Counted from the first letter of the stretch, positions 9,552 through 20,139 are shown. The stretch is 64,000 bases of DNA from Nostoc desertorum CM1-VF14 (GCA_019359245.1 JAHHHR010000002.1:1-64000), one strand, 5' to 3'. Made by a program: numbers and translations. Notes: generated from the sequence alone by a model not told the origin.

Positions 9552-10535
9552 TTAAACAAGTCTCAAATCAGGATAATTTGCCAATACATCATCAGATGTC
9601 AAGGTATCATTTTCAGCTTGCGGAGTCCAAAGAACTTCAATTGCCAGAAGTCTTTCGCTGGGGATACTACCAATTTGCCGCAAAGCTTGACGCAAATCAT
9701 CAGCACTGTTAATCGCTGTGGGGATTTCAAACTTACCTAATGTTGCCGCTAGCAAGGTAACGATGATATATTCACCAGGGCCTTCGGTAAATAGGCGGGT
9801 GGGGTTGTCGAGTTCACCAGCCGCAGGTAAAGCATCCTTGGCAAGGGCCGCTCTTAGCTGGTTGTTGACGTTAGAAATAGTTTCTTCGCTAAACTTGCTG
9901 CGTTCTGCCAGTGACAGCCGATTAAACTGACTTTCAGCTGAATTTAAACTGGCTTGTTGAGTGCCGCCACCTGCATATACAAAGTATTCGGGATGGCGGA
10001 GTAAAGCTAGGCTGGCTTCTTGTAGAACTTCTGCTCTCCCCTCTGGGGTATTAGTATCAGCAGTTTCAGCAATGTGGTTGAGTTCATTTTGCAATTCACG
10101 GGCTTGAGCTAACAAACCTACTTGCAAACGAGTCACGGAAACAGGAGAGTTACTGCTGTAATCTGCTTCTGCTGTTTCACCGCCAGAGACGCGGCGGAAA
10201 GTTTGCAATATGAAATTAGCGATCGCAAAGAAGATTAAGATGCTAAATAGACCACCAAATCCTCCCCCAATACCCCAGAAGGGAAGTAGGAAGGGAAAGC
10301 CAAAACCACCACCAAAACCACCACCAGGATAGTACCCGCCCCCGCCAGGAGGTGCATAGGTACGCGGTGTATAGGTGCGGCTAGAAGGTACTCTAAAGGA
10401 GCCACCACCGATTCGACCTCCACTGCGGGCCGCTAATGCTCCATCGGCGTGACTAAAAGCCAAAGTTAACACCAGCCCTAGCGCTAAGAAGGTTTTCAAC
10501 AGTGGTTTGATAGTTTGTTGTAGTTTTTTACGCAT
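9552..10535 (-). CDS. DUF1517 domain-containing membrane protein
   Basis: Signal/TM, SGGRIGGGSFRVPSSRTY, Gly-rich TM segment, VTRLQVGLLAQARELQNELNHIAETADTNTPEGRAEVLQE. Confidence 0.85.
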   Translation of the reverse strand: MRKKLQQTIKPLLKTFLALGLVLTLAFSHADGALAARSGGRIGGGSFRVPSSRTYTPRTYAPPGGGGYYPGGGFGGGFGFPFLLPFWGIGGGFGGLFSILIFFAIANFILQTFRRVSGGETAEADYSSNSPVSVTRLQVGLLAQARELQNELNHIAETADTNTPEGRAEVLQEASLALLRHPEYFVYAGGGTQQASLNSAESQFNRLSLAERSKFSEETISNVNNQLRAALAKDALPAAGELDNPTRLFTEGPGEYIIVTLLAATLGKFEIPTAINSADDLRQALRQIGSIPSERLLAIEVLWTPQAENDTLTSDDVLANYPDLRLV

Positions 10536-11405
10536 AATACAATCGCTTGGAAAACGGAATTATTTATGATTTCTCCCCATGCTGGTAGGAGTGTTTCAAT
10601 CTGTCGCTAACGCCAGCCCGTAAAAGCTTGCTTTGTAGCATTCACGTAGCATTCACTTTTAAAGGCTACATATTCAATTTACCGCGTCTTCTCTTCGGTA
10701 GGCAGCGATCGCAGGGGGGATTTCTCGGCTGGGGAACCGTACCTTAAGATATGTTCATCTTTACAAAAAGTTGCGATGTCTACGACGGGCTACGCCTACG
10801 CGCAATTGTTGCTACGTTTTGGACTAGGACTTTAGGCTAGAGTCTTGTATTATACAGATGATTCTAATTTTTAATGATTATTTTGACTAATTTTTTAATA
10901 CTTAACTCTACTTCTTTTGTCAGAAGACTAAAAGGATATTTTAAATTTATAGCACTATTTGATACATAATACTGTTATTATTTACGTATACTGATCAGGC
11001 TAACAAGTAGCCGTGATGCTTACCAGTAATTGCAGCCAGACACTAAGTAACCATCAAATCCTTATCCAAAATTTTGGCATTTTGGCACAATAGTTTAGAC
11101 TATTCAAGATATTCTATTGAATGTAAGTGATTTTCGCGACAGTTGTTTACTAAGTAACTTAGCTACAAGTGCTAACTTTTATTTATTGTTCATCATGCAC
11201 AGAAATCCTCAACTAGTGGCAAATTTGCAGCAAAAATAAACTCAACACAATAAAAAATAATCTTCTTGGCTAATCTTCTAAAATAGCCTTCAAAATTGTC
11301 TACCACATTGGTTTTAAAAGAAATAAAATAAGACTTATGGCTTTGAAAGTAATCCTAATTGTAAATAAATTCAAAATTATTTGAAGTAAAATTATCAAGT
11401 TGATT

Positions 11406-12623
11406 ATGGAACATATTTCTCAACTAACAGCCGAAATCAGAGACAAAGCTGCGTACCCAGATATCCTAGTCATATCCAGGATATTTCTGCCGAAAGAAGC
11501 TGTAATTGGGGAATATATCTATAATCGCTGTCTCCAAGATCCAGAACGAGTAATTGTGCTGGCGGCTAGTTGCTCAGGAGACAAAGTATTTGATGAAAGT
11601 CAACAGTTTCCCGTGTATCGCTGGTTTTATCCTAGATACTGGCGCAGTGGCTTTGTGGGAAGTATCCTGAAACCTTTAGTCAATATCGTCTGCTCATTTG
11701 TCTTAGCAATCAAACTCTATTTTCGCTATCACTACCGTTATATAGAGTGGGGCCACGGCTATGACTTTCCTTCGCTGTTGCTATTGAGCTATTTTCTACC
11801 TATTCGCTTTTTTATCTATCTGCACGGCAATGATTTTCTTTGCACATTACATAATCCCGTGCTGCGATCGCTATTTAAATTAACACTTCATAGAGCCGAA
11901 GGTATTGTTTGTAATAGTTCTTATACACGAGACTATCTCAGAACTGCTTTACGATTAGATACTCCTACCTATGTCATTAACCCAGTAATCAGACCAGAAA
12001 AATTTGGTAATAATGTAGCAAGTCCCAGCAGCCTTGATGATTTACGTGTTCGTATGCGTCAGGCGTACAATATTCCTGAATCAGCAATAGTTATTGTCTC
12101 CATAGGAAGGCTAGTAAAACATGAAGGTTTCGACCGAGTAATTGATAATATCCCACTATTGCTAACTTTTGGGGTAGATGTCCACTATATAATCTGTGGT
12201 CAAGGGCCAAGTGAATCTGAACTGAAATCTCTGGCGCATCGTTTGCGAGTACATAAGCGCGTCCACTTTGCCGGATATGTGCCAGAGCGAGAATTAGCAG
12301 GTTATTATGCTGCTTGCGACATATTTGCCATGTTGACTTTATTAGATACTAAACCTAATAATATGGAAGGTTTTGGTATGGTTTACTTAGAAGCAAGTTA
12401 CTTCGGTAAGCCTGTAATTGCCCCTCGCTTAGGCAGTGTTCTAGACACAGTTCAGCATGAAGAGAATGGGATACTGGTTAATCCCAATTCTGGTTATGAA
12501 GTTTTTCAAGCTTTCAATCGGTTGTGCAAAGACCAGCAACTACGTGAGCAGCTTGGCCGCAAAGGTAAAGAATTAGCCAAGCGCAGAACTCTTCATCGGT
12601 CGCTTTACAAATCAGAGGAGTGA
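11406..12623 (+). CDS. family 4 glycosyltransferase
   Basis: HGNDF, NSSYTRDYL, VSIGRLVKHEGFDRVIDN, EGFGMVYLEASYFGKPVIAPRLGSVLDTV. Confidence 0.9.
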   Translation: MEHISQLTAEIRDKAAYPDILVISRIFLPKEAVIGEYIYNRCLQDPERVIVLAASCSGDKVFDESQQFPVYRWFYPRYWRSGFVGSILKPLVNIVCSFVLAIKLYFRYHYRYIEWGHGYDFPSLLLLSYFLPIRFFIYLHGNDFLCTLHNPVLRSLFKLTLHRAEGIVCNSSYTRDYLRTALRLDTPTYVINPVIRPEKFGNNVASPSSLDDLRVRMRQAYNIPESAIVIVSIGRLVKHEGFDRVIDNIPLLLTFGVDVHYIICGQGPSESELKSLAHRLRVHKRVHFAGYVPERELAGYYAACDIFAMLTLLDTKPNNMEGFGMVYLEASYFGKPVIAPRLGSVLDTVQHEENGILVNPNSGYEVFQAFNRLCKDQQLREQLGRKGKELAKRRTLHRSLYKSEE

Positions 12624-12756
12624 AACGCGGTTTTGGAAGATGAATTCACGTTTAGCGATCGCCAAAAACTAATGGCAGTAAAATACGGCATAAATAGTTT
12701 TGAAAATGAGCAAGATTGCTGTGTAGAATCTCAGTTGTGATTCGATTAAATATGTA

Positions 12757-13659
12757 ATGAAAAATATCTTGTTTCGCATAGGGCGATTTCTTGGGCGTTA
12801 CCGAATCAAATCACTTATCTTCACAGTTATTGGATGTCTTACTGTATTGAGTGTGATTAGCTTTAAGACAATGTATGTTCTGGCTCAACCGACTTCAACC
12901 TCATCTGAACGTCTTATTGTTAAAGCACCAAATTTAGGGCGACACTTTCAAGAATTTGGGCGTGAAGGTTCTATCTTGATTTACGACTCAAAAAATAACC
13001 GCATTTATGAACACAATTCTAAACGTAATGCAACTGGCATCGCTCCAGCTTCGACATTCAAAATTTTTAATGCGCTGGTAGCTTTAGAAACAGGCGTAGT
13101 TCCTGATGATGTGGCGGTTCTGACTTGGGATGGAATTCACCGAGAAATTGATGCCTGGAATCATGACACAAATTTGCGTCAAGCCTTTAAAGACTCAACT
13201 GTTTGGTTCTATCAAGTACTGGCACGTAGGGCTGGATATGAGCGAATGCAGCAATTTATTAATAAAGTAGGTTACGGGAATCGTCAAATTGGCACCGCCG
13301 CAGACATTGATCGTTTTTGGCTAGAACAGCAGCTATTGCAAATTACACCCAAAGAGCAAATTAAGTTTTTGCAACGGTTATATCAAGGCGATTTACCTTT
13401 CTCCCAACGGACAATAAATCTTGTCCAAGACATTATGGTACGCGAACAAACTCCAGACTACACACTGCGGGGGAAGACGGGATGGTTAACGACTACCAAA
13501 CCAAACGTTGGTTGGTTCGTAGGTTATTTAGAGCAAAATAAAAACGTCTACTTTTTCGCAACAACTCTTGATATGGATAAAGCAGAGGATGCACCCGCCC
13601 GCATCGAAATTACACGACGCAGCCTCAAGGATCTAGGCTTACTAGCTCAAATTAATTAA
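12757..13659 (+). CDS. class D (OXA-type) beta-lactamase family serine hydrolase
   Basis: PASTFKIFNALVALETG (STFK), DSTVWFYQ (SxV), VGYGNRQIG (YGN), LRGKTGW (KTG); N-terminal TM/signal. Confidence 0.93.
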   Translation: MKNILFRIGRFLGRYRIKSLIFTVIGCLTVLSVISFKTMYVLAQPTSTSSERLIVKAPNLGRHFQEFGREGSILIYDSKNNRIYEHNSKRNATGIAPASTFKIFNALVALETGVVPDDVAVLTWDGIHREIDAWNHDTNLRQAFKDSTVWFYQVLARRAGYERMQQFINKVGYGNRQIGTAADIDRFWLEQQLLQITPKEQIKFLQRLYQGDLPFSQRTINLVQDIMVREQTPDYTLRGKTGWLTTTKPNVGWFVGYLEQNKNVYFFATTLDMDKAEDAPARIEITRRSLKDLGLLAQIN

Positions 13660-13868
13660 CCACCACCAACAATAGTTACCACTTCTAAGCGATCGCCTGA
13701 TTGCACTTTTTTTTCCGCCCAAAACTGACGATGTAAAATTTCGCCGTTATACTCTACAGCCACCAAACGGGGGTTAAAACCCAACTGTTGGAGCAATTCG
13801 GGTAAAAGAGTTTCAAATGAGCAGCTATGGGTTTCCCCATTTACCTGAACCGTAATCTCATTAGACAT
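13656..13868 (-). CDS. thiS: sulfur carrier protein ThiS
   Basis: Small beta-grasp protein ending TIVGGG; MSNEITVQVNGETHSCS start at 13868. Confidence 0.9.
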   Translation of the reverse strand: MSNEITVQVNGETHSCSFETLLPELLQQLGFNPRLVAVEYNGEILHRQFWAEKKVQSGDRLEVVTIVGGG

Positions 13869-13967
13869 AATATGTGGGGAGTGGGGAATTGGGCATGGGG
13901 CATTGGGCATTGGGCATTGGTTACTTACTTTGGACGAATGACAAATGACAAATGACTAATGACTCTT

Positions 13968-15083
13968 TTAAATTTCTGGTTTAATGCGATTGAGTTGTGA
14001 GAGCAAATATTGTGTTACTAGGGTAGGCTGTTCAGCTTGCATGAGCGATCGCACCACCGCCACACGTTTGGCTCCTGCATCGATCACATCATTGATATTA
14101 TTGGCATCTATTCCCCCAATAGCAAACCAGGGAATTGAGCAGTTTTTGGCAGCATAGCTGACATATTCTAAACCTGTTGCTACCTTACCTAGTTTCGTGG
14201 GAGTTTCATAAACTGGCCCCACGCCAATATAATCTACACCTTCAGCAATTGCTCCTTGCATTTCTTCTTTATTTGTGGTAGAAAGACCTATCAGACGCTG
14301 CGAACCGAGTAATTGCCGAGCAACAGCAATGGGCATATCTTGTTGTCCCAAATGCACCCCATCAGCATCTACAGCTAAAGCTACATCCACGCGATCGTTA
14401 ACAATGAACAAAGCACCGTAGATGTGGCATAACTGCCGGAGTTTTCTAGCTTGTTCGAGACGCAAAGAATCATCGGCGGTTTTATCGCGGTACTGTAGAA
14501 GCGTTAATCCACCTTTAAGTGCAGCTTCGACGTTGTTTAACAAATTTTCACTAGGGGAAGTAACAAGATACAAATGCGATCGCCACAATAATTGATGGCG
14601 CTGATGACCCATTAAACTACTTTCTAGGGTATAAACCTGATAGCGCATCTGCTTGCAAGCTTTAGCCATAGTTGGTTGATAAAGCTTGCTGTATTCTTCC
14701 AACACCCGCAATGCTTCTTCTATACGGCAAAAATTAGCTTGCAACAACGATTTGATACTAGCTCGTTGTTCTTCCTGAGGATGGGTTAACTCAGTCCCAG
14801 GATCGCCCGGTGTATCTCGCGCCGCCCGCAATTCTGGGGTATGCCACTTAGCTACCTCTTGTCGTAGCTGCTTGCATTCCAGAGCCAACTGGCCATTATT
14901 CAAGCCAAAGCGACACCATTCCTCGATAATTCGTAAGCCCTCACGAGCGCGATCTAAATTGGCATCTAAAATGCGGTAGACAACTTGTTGTATTTGCTCT
15001 TTTTGGCTGTATGGCTCGACCATTACAACAACCCCGTTAGTGCTTTCATCGGAATGTGAATTATCATATGTCCTAGTAACCAT
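13968..15083 (-). CDS. thiE: thiamine-phosphate synthase (cyanobacterial long form)
   Basis: LTLLQYRDKTADD, VDADGVHLGQQDMP, GVGPVYETPTK, WFAIGGID; N-terminal extension typical of cyanobacteria. Confidence 0.95.
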   Translation of the reverse strand: MVTRTYDNSHSDESTNGVVVMVEPYSQKEQIQQVVYRILDANLDRAREGLRIIEEWCRFGLNNGQLALECKQLRQEVAKWHTPELRAARDTPGDPGTELTHPQEEQRASIKSLLQANFCRIEEALRVLEEYSKLYQPTMAKACKQMRYQVYTLESSLMGHQRHQLLWRSHLYLVTSPSENLLNNVEAALKGGLTLLQYRDKTADDSLRLEQARKLRQLCHIYGALFIVNDRVDVALAVDADGVHLGQQDMPIAVARQLLGSQRLIGLSTTNKEEMQGAIAEGVDYIGVGPVYETPTKLGKVATGLEYVSYAAKNCSIPWFAIGGIDANNINDVIDAGAKRVAVVRSLMQAEQPTLVTQYLLSQLNRIKPEI

Positions 15084-15400
15084 AAGTTAATTAATTTGCT
15101 TTTTTTTACTTAATTTTTACAGAATACACGCAAAATAACGTAATATCGAGGGTTACGGGAAATTATCTCATGTTCCGAATGGCAGTGATAAGGGTAGTTT
15201 GAGGCTACAGTTTCGCACCAAGGTTAGTCAAGTATTTCCAGCAATAGGGTGGAAACAAGGTTTTAAAAGGGGTTGCGCTTAAGTTGACACAGAAGAGCAA
15301 TGCCGTGTCCCTACCCATATACCTTATTCAAACGAGAATCGCTATATATCGCCTAATGATCAACACATATTAGAGTGGTGACAATAAGGTTCCGATAAGC

Positions 15401-15482
15401 TCTTGAGGCAGGGGAAGAAAAAGAGTTTTTGTTAAGCAATTTCTCTTCCCCTGCTTCTCTTCTCCCCCTGCTCGCCTCAAGA
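15401..15482. repeat. dispersed inverted repeat, G/A-rich arms
   Basis: CTCTTGAGGCAGGGGAAGAAAAAGAG ... CTCTTCCCCTGCTTCTCTTCTCCCCCTGCTCGCCTCAAGAG. Confidence 0.65.
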
Positions 15483-15665
15483 GATAATTTTGTTAACCGA
15501 ATTTGGTGCTCGCGTAGCGTGTCCTTTAGGACAAGGTATCGTTGAACAGACACAATATCATTTATTACCCTGTATTAAAAATCGCCACTCGGTAAATATT
15601 TGAGTAATATTATCGACATAATACTCTCTAAGAGTATAAGAAGTTATTGTTACTTCTGAGGAGTT

Positions 15666-17564
15666 GTGTTAAATATGATTCACTACCGTGTGTTACCTAA
15701 GTACCGTAGAGTAGATGTTATGTCTGCAAAGCTGAGGTTTTTGAAATCAGCAAAGGTTTTATTTTTTATTTTTTCAGTATTATTTTTTACCGTTGGCATG
15801 GGAGCAGCAAGTATGGCGTTCCTGGGTAGTGCGATTGCTCAGATGCCATCGAAACCAGATTCAGCACCTCTGGGTGAGACAACAAATTCTCAGGCTAACG
15901 TGCTGTTTGTCAACCCCAATGGTGGAGATGACGGTGCAGGCAATGGTAGCGAATCCGCTCCTGTGAAAACTATTACCCAAGCGTTGCGATTAGCTAAGGC
16001 CAATAGTGTAATTATGCTCTCCACGGGCACTTATAGCGCCGATACAGGAGAAGAATTTCCCTTAATTATGAAACCGGGTGTTTCAATTCAAGGTAACCCT
16101 AGCAATCAAGGTAAGGACATTGTAATTCAGGGAGGTGGTGATTACCTGAGCCGGAGCTTTGCCGGTCAAAATGTCGCAATTGTTGGAGCAAACCAAACCT
16201 TGCTAACTGGGGTAACGATAACCAACCCTAATCGGCGCGGTTACGGTTTATGGATTGAGTCTAGTAATCCAGTAATCGCAGAAAATACATTTACTGGCAG
16301 TACCCAAGATGGGATTTCTGTCTGTGGTAATGCTGCACCTACTATTAGTAAGAATTCTTTTGATCGCAATGGAGCCAATGGCATCACAATTGCTGGTAAC
16401 TCCAGTCCCCAAGTGAAGGAAAATATCTTTCACGAAACGGGTTTTGGCATCAATATTGCCCAAAATGCGGCTCCTGTAGTCATAGGAAATCAAATTCAAA
16501 AGAATAGATCGGGAATTGTGGTGCAAGCAAAGGCCCGCCCGATTTTACGGAATAATATTATTCAAGATAATAAAGAAGATGGTTTAGTTGCGATCGCTCA
16601 AGCAATGCCAGATTTGGGTAGTGCATCCGAACCTGGGGGCAATCAATTCCAAAATAATGCCCGCCACGACATTAACGCCAGCGCTGCTAAACAGGTGATT
16701 TCTGCTGCTGGTAACAACCTTGTGAGTAGTCGCATCACTGGCAAGGTAGATATAAATGGTACAACAGTACTAGTAGCCCAAACTTCTCAACCTGCCCTTG
16801 TCTCCAACAATGTGTTACAAGAAATACCACCAACTGGGGAAATCACCTTCTCAGCTCCCGAAATATCTGAAACTACTAATGGGCAAACAGCACCATTACC
16901 CAGCAATAGCATTTCAGCAAATAATCGTGTTCCTAGGCAATTAAACAGTCAACCGTTGCCATTGTTGCCTGCTAATATGCCACTTCCCGTACCTGTATCC
17001 AATCAACAGCCATCCACTTCTAGAACTGCTAGATTTCCTACTCCTAGCAGCTTGTCGGCCAGACAAATACCAACTAACACTTCAAGAGTTGCAACTCCCA
17101 ATCCAGGACAGCTACCTGATCCGCGACAGTTGAATTATGTGCGGATTGAGCCTAATACAATTGAATTTACTGCTCCTCAGTACCCATCTAATTTAGTAGC
17201 ACAGCCACAAATTACAATGAGAGAGCAAACACAGCAGCCATTACCAAAACTAGAAGCTGCTGCCCCAGGTGCTTCAGCACTTTTACCACTTCCTAATCGC
17301 AATATGCGAACAAGTTCTGCAAGTATTCCTTATGGTGGTAACTCTGCGACACAATTTGGTGTGCGTTATCGCGTGGTAGTTCCACTAGCGGCTGATAGGG
17401 ATCAAGATTTAGTGCGATCGCTTGCTCCTGGTGCGTTTCTCACAGTTTGGGATGGTCAAAGAGTTATGCAAGCAGGAGTATTTAGCAGTGAATATAATGC
17501 TAAAGAAATGCTTAAAACACTCTATACCAACGGTTTAAGGGCCATTATGGAGCCGTTGAATTAA
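15666..17564 (+). CDS. secreted DUF1565-type right-handed beta-helix protein with SPOR-like C-terminus
   Basis: VFVNPNGGDDGAGNGSESAPVKTITQALRLAK..., repeated NPVIAENTF/APTISKNSF/SPQVKENIF repeats; C-terminal VWDGQRVMQAGVFSSEYNAKEMLKTLYTNGLRA. Confidence 0.88.
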   Translation: MLNMIHYRVLPKYRRVDVMSAKLRFLKSAKVLFFIFSVLFFTVGMGAASMAFLGSAIAQMPSKPDSAPLGETTNSQANVLFVNPNGGDDGAGNGSESAPVKTITQALRLAKANSVIMLSTGTYSADTGEEFPLIMKPGVSIQGNPSNQGKDIVIQGGGDYLSRSFAGQNVAIVGANQTLLTGVTITNPNRRGYGLWIESSNPVIAENTFTGSTQDGISVCGNAAPTISKNSFDRNGANGITIAGNSSPQVKENIFHETGFGINIAQNAAPVVIGNQIQKNRSGIVVQAKARPILRNNIIQDNKEDGLVAIAQAMPDLGSASEPGGNQFQNNARHDINASAAKQVISAAGNNLVSSRITGKVDINGTTVLVAQTSQPALVSNNVLQEIPPTGEITFSAPEISETTNGQTAPLPSNSISANNRVPRQLNSQPLPLLPANMPLPVPVSNQQPSTSRTARFPTPSSLSARQIPTNTSRVATPNPGQLPDPRQLNYVRIEPNTIEFTAPQYPSNLVAQPQITMREQTQQPLPKLEAAAPGASALLPLPNRNMRTSSASIPYGGNSATQFGVRYRVVVPLAADRDQDLVRSLAPGAFLTVWDGQRVMQAGVFSSEYNAKEMLKTLYTNGLRAIMEPLN

Positions 17565-17627
17565 TTGGGCATTGGTCAATAATCAATAGTTCATCTCCTT
17601 CTGCTCCCTCTGCTCCCTGCCTCTATA

Positions 17628-17672
17628 GCGTACCCCTTTGGGGAAGCAAGCTACGCGTAGCGTCCCGCAGGG
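17628..17672 (+). repeat. small dispersed repeat (GCGTACCCCTTTGGGGAAGCAAGCTACGCG...)
   Basis: Inverted copy at 46592-46660. Confidence 0.65.
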
Positions 17673-17940
17673 ATGGTATATTTTTTTATTTGGAAGTCCC
17701 TAAGGGCGATCGCCACTCGAATGGTCATCTAATGAGGACTACTGCCCGATCGGCTCGCTCTTGAATCCATGCTTGAGAGAGGAACAGCAGCAGCAGTACA
17801 ACAGAAGCCGAAGTCAGGAGCCATCTGGTTCACGGGATGTATCCAAATAATCATAATTGAAACGGACAATCTGTCAAATTATCAGGCGATCGCATGAGTG
17901 AAGAGTATGTGCCAGATCATAAACAGCATTTGACTGTACG

Positions 17941-18174
17941 TTAGGAACCTGCAATCTGCTGTAACTTCTTATAGCGCTTGTGATTCTTTGACCACTCTTT
18001 GCAAACTTCCATAACAAATCTCTTCTCTTCTTGTGTCAAAAACTCGTCTGGTCTTCCAGAGGCTAAAATATAGGCTGCTTTTGCTGCTGTGTCGTATTTC
18101 ACACCAAATTTAACTAGTTCTGTGTGAAATATTTTTTCTTTCTCCTTTTTCGGCATCGAAGAGTTATATTGCAT
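17941..18174 (-). CDS. hypothetical protein, 77 aa
   Basis: ORF MQYNSSMPKKEKEKIFHTELVKFGVKYDTAAKAAYILASGRPDEFLTQEEKRFV...; isolated in intergenic space. Confidence 0.55.
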   Translation of the reverse strand: MQYNSSMPKKEKEKIFHTELVKFGVKYDTAAKAAYILASGRPDEFLTQEEKRFVMEVCKEWSKNHKRYKKLQQIAGS

Positions 18175-18569
18175 GGTCTAGCTAGCCAAGTAAATAGCGA
18201 ACCCATACTAGAGTTTCATAAAACTTAAAATGTTTTACTTCTCTCCTAAGGGTGATGACTAGTTCTACTTAAGTATTTCTTTATCTTTGATACCAGAATA
18301 AACAGTCAGCTTCGAATGAGCAAGAAAGGTACACCTCATTGTCAGCCTGAAAACCTTCTCCTACACGGGTTTAAAGCTTTCTAAAAATTGCTGTTTCTTA
18401 AGGGAGCAACGCGATTTTGTAATGTCAGACTTTAAATGAGCGATCGCTAAATTACCTTTTGTCGATCTTAATTTGCTTTAATTTTTCCAAATTATTTCTC
18501 AGAGAAGTTTATGGTTGCATTGGCTAGAGTACATCAATAATCCTATAACTTCCTTCAGGAGCGCATTTT

Positions 18570-18776
18570 CTGGCACGACTAAAACGCAGTTCACCGACTC
18601 TGGAAAAGGCTCTCCGCCGAATTGCAGGAATGCGATCCATTAGCCCTACGCTAGAATTTGGCAACGGATTAAGTTTGACAAACTACGACAGCCACATCCA
18701 AACCTTGCAAACCCAGCTATCTACCTACAACACTTTACTCTCTAGCATAGATGAAAGAGTACAGCTACAACCTTGA
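18570..18776 (+). pseudogene. short hypothetical protein remnant without ATG/GTG/TTG start at the conserved-looking N-terminus
   Basis: LARLKRSSPTLEKALRRIAGMRSISPTLEFGNGLSLTNYDSHIQTLQTQLSTYNTLLSSIDERVQLQP*; only CTG at the head, in-frame TAA upstream. Confidence 0.4.
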
Positions 18777-18909
18777 ATGGTGCAAACAAAAATGGTAAAG
18801 AAACCTCTGTTGTTTTACCGCTTGTCTTTTAGGGTTTAAGATCCTATCCCCAATGCCAAAGCTTGTTTTGTGTTGGGGTCTAAATCCCCATCTCCTTCAT
18901 CCCCACTAC

Positions 18910-20139
18910 CTATCCTGGCTTATGATCTAAACGGGTTGCTTGCTCTAGGGCAGCTTTTTCTCTAGCTCGGCGGGCATAGGGTTGTAATTGCATACGATCG
19001 CAACCTGTTAAAATAATCAGGTTTTCCAAGCTAATCCCCCGCATTAACATTTCTACACGCCAGGTTTGTTGTGCTTGTGCTATGGCTGGTGTTTGTCCTT
19101 GGGGGGTTAAGAGTCCATCACTCCATATTTGCCAACGTGTCTGAAGCTCTGATTCTGAAAGCGGTTTGCCTGTTTCATTCAAAAACATGGCTGTTTGAGA
19201 ATCTTTACGGCTTTTCAGCCATTTGATTAAAGGATTATTAGTGAAAGAGCCATAACGTTTGCCCAGAATCCACTGATTCACAGGTACTTGACGGACAAAT
19301 CCGGGAATTGTAATTTGCAAGAAGTGCCCTTGAGTATCGTATATTTGGTGCGATCGCTCCAAGCTAATTATTTCTGTGGCGGATAACCCAGCCCCAAATA
19401 ACAGATAAGCCAAGGCATAATCTCGTACTCCCCATTTTCTGGCTTGTTGCAGAATTTCGTGAACTAAAGTAGCAGGCAAATCAGCTACTTCTGTGGTAAT
19501 GAACCCTCCTTGTAAAGAGTTTATTGCTGATTCTGCTGAAGATGACATCGCTCCATGTAAAAACAATTCCACCAAATTTTCCAGAAAATCATCCCGATCC
19601 TCCCAAAGTTCGTGAAATTCGCTGGTGAACTCAATTACGGCATATCCCAAGATCATCCCATTTAGTAAACTGGCTAATTTTTCTGCCGGTAAGTAGGTGT
19701 TTAGGTGTCCTTGCTGGATTACAGTAGCTAAATACTGAGCTACATAGCGGTTTGCCTCTGTTACTCCCCTGCCTAGTGCGCGGCGATTTTCTGCCGGGAA
19801 TTGGTCGGCTTCACCTACCACAGACCGGACGAACTCTGGCACTCTTTCTAATGCATGCAAGCTGTCACTTGCATAATCTTTCAGAGCTTGGTAGACATTG
19901 CTGGGAGGTGTTGCTCGCCGTACCAGCGATTCACCTAAATCCTTGAAAGCTGCGGACTCTTCCAGCACAGCCAAAAGCAGTCCATGCTTATTGCCAAAAT
20001 TCCGAAATAGAGTCACTTCGTTGACTTCGGCTTTTTCAGCAATTTGGCGGGTTGTAGTAGCGCTAACTCCGTGAGCAGAAAACAACTCAAGTGCAGCTTG
20101 AATTAGGCGTTGACGAGTTGAAACGAGTTGAGATGACAT
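18910..20139 (-). CDS. TetR family regulator with C-terminal tyrosine-recombinase-like domain
   Basis: N-term RQRLIQAALELFSAHGVSATTTRQIAEKAEVNEVTLFRNFGNKHGLLLAV (TetR HTH); C-term KWGVRDYALAYLLFGAGLSATEIISLERS... resembles an integrase catalytic-domain fold. Confidence 0.85.
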   Translation of the reverse strand: MSSQLVSTRQRLIQAALELFSAHGVSATTTRQIAEKAEVNEVTLFRNFGNKHGLLLAVLEESAAFKDLGESLVRRATPPSNVYQALKDYASDSLHALERVPEFVRSVVGEADQFPAENRRALGRGVTEANRYVAQYLATVIQQGHLNTYLPAEKLASLLNGMILGYAVIEFTSEFHELWEDRDDFLENLVELFLHGAMSSSAESAINSLQGGFITTEVADLPATLVHEILQQARKWGVRDYALAYLLFGAGLSATEIISLERSHQIYDTQGHFLQITIPGFVRQVPVNQWILGKRYGSFTNNPLIKWLKSRKDSQTAMFLNETGKPLSESELQTRWQIWSDGLLTPQGQTPAIAQAQQTWRVEMLMRGISLENLIILTGCDRMQLQPYARRAREKAALEQATRLDHKPG

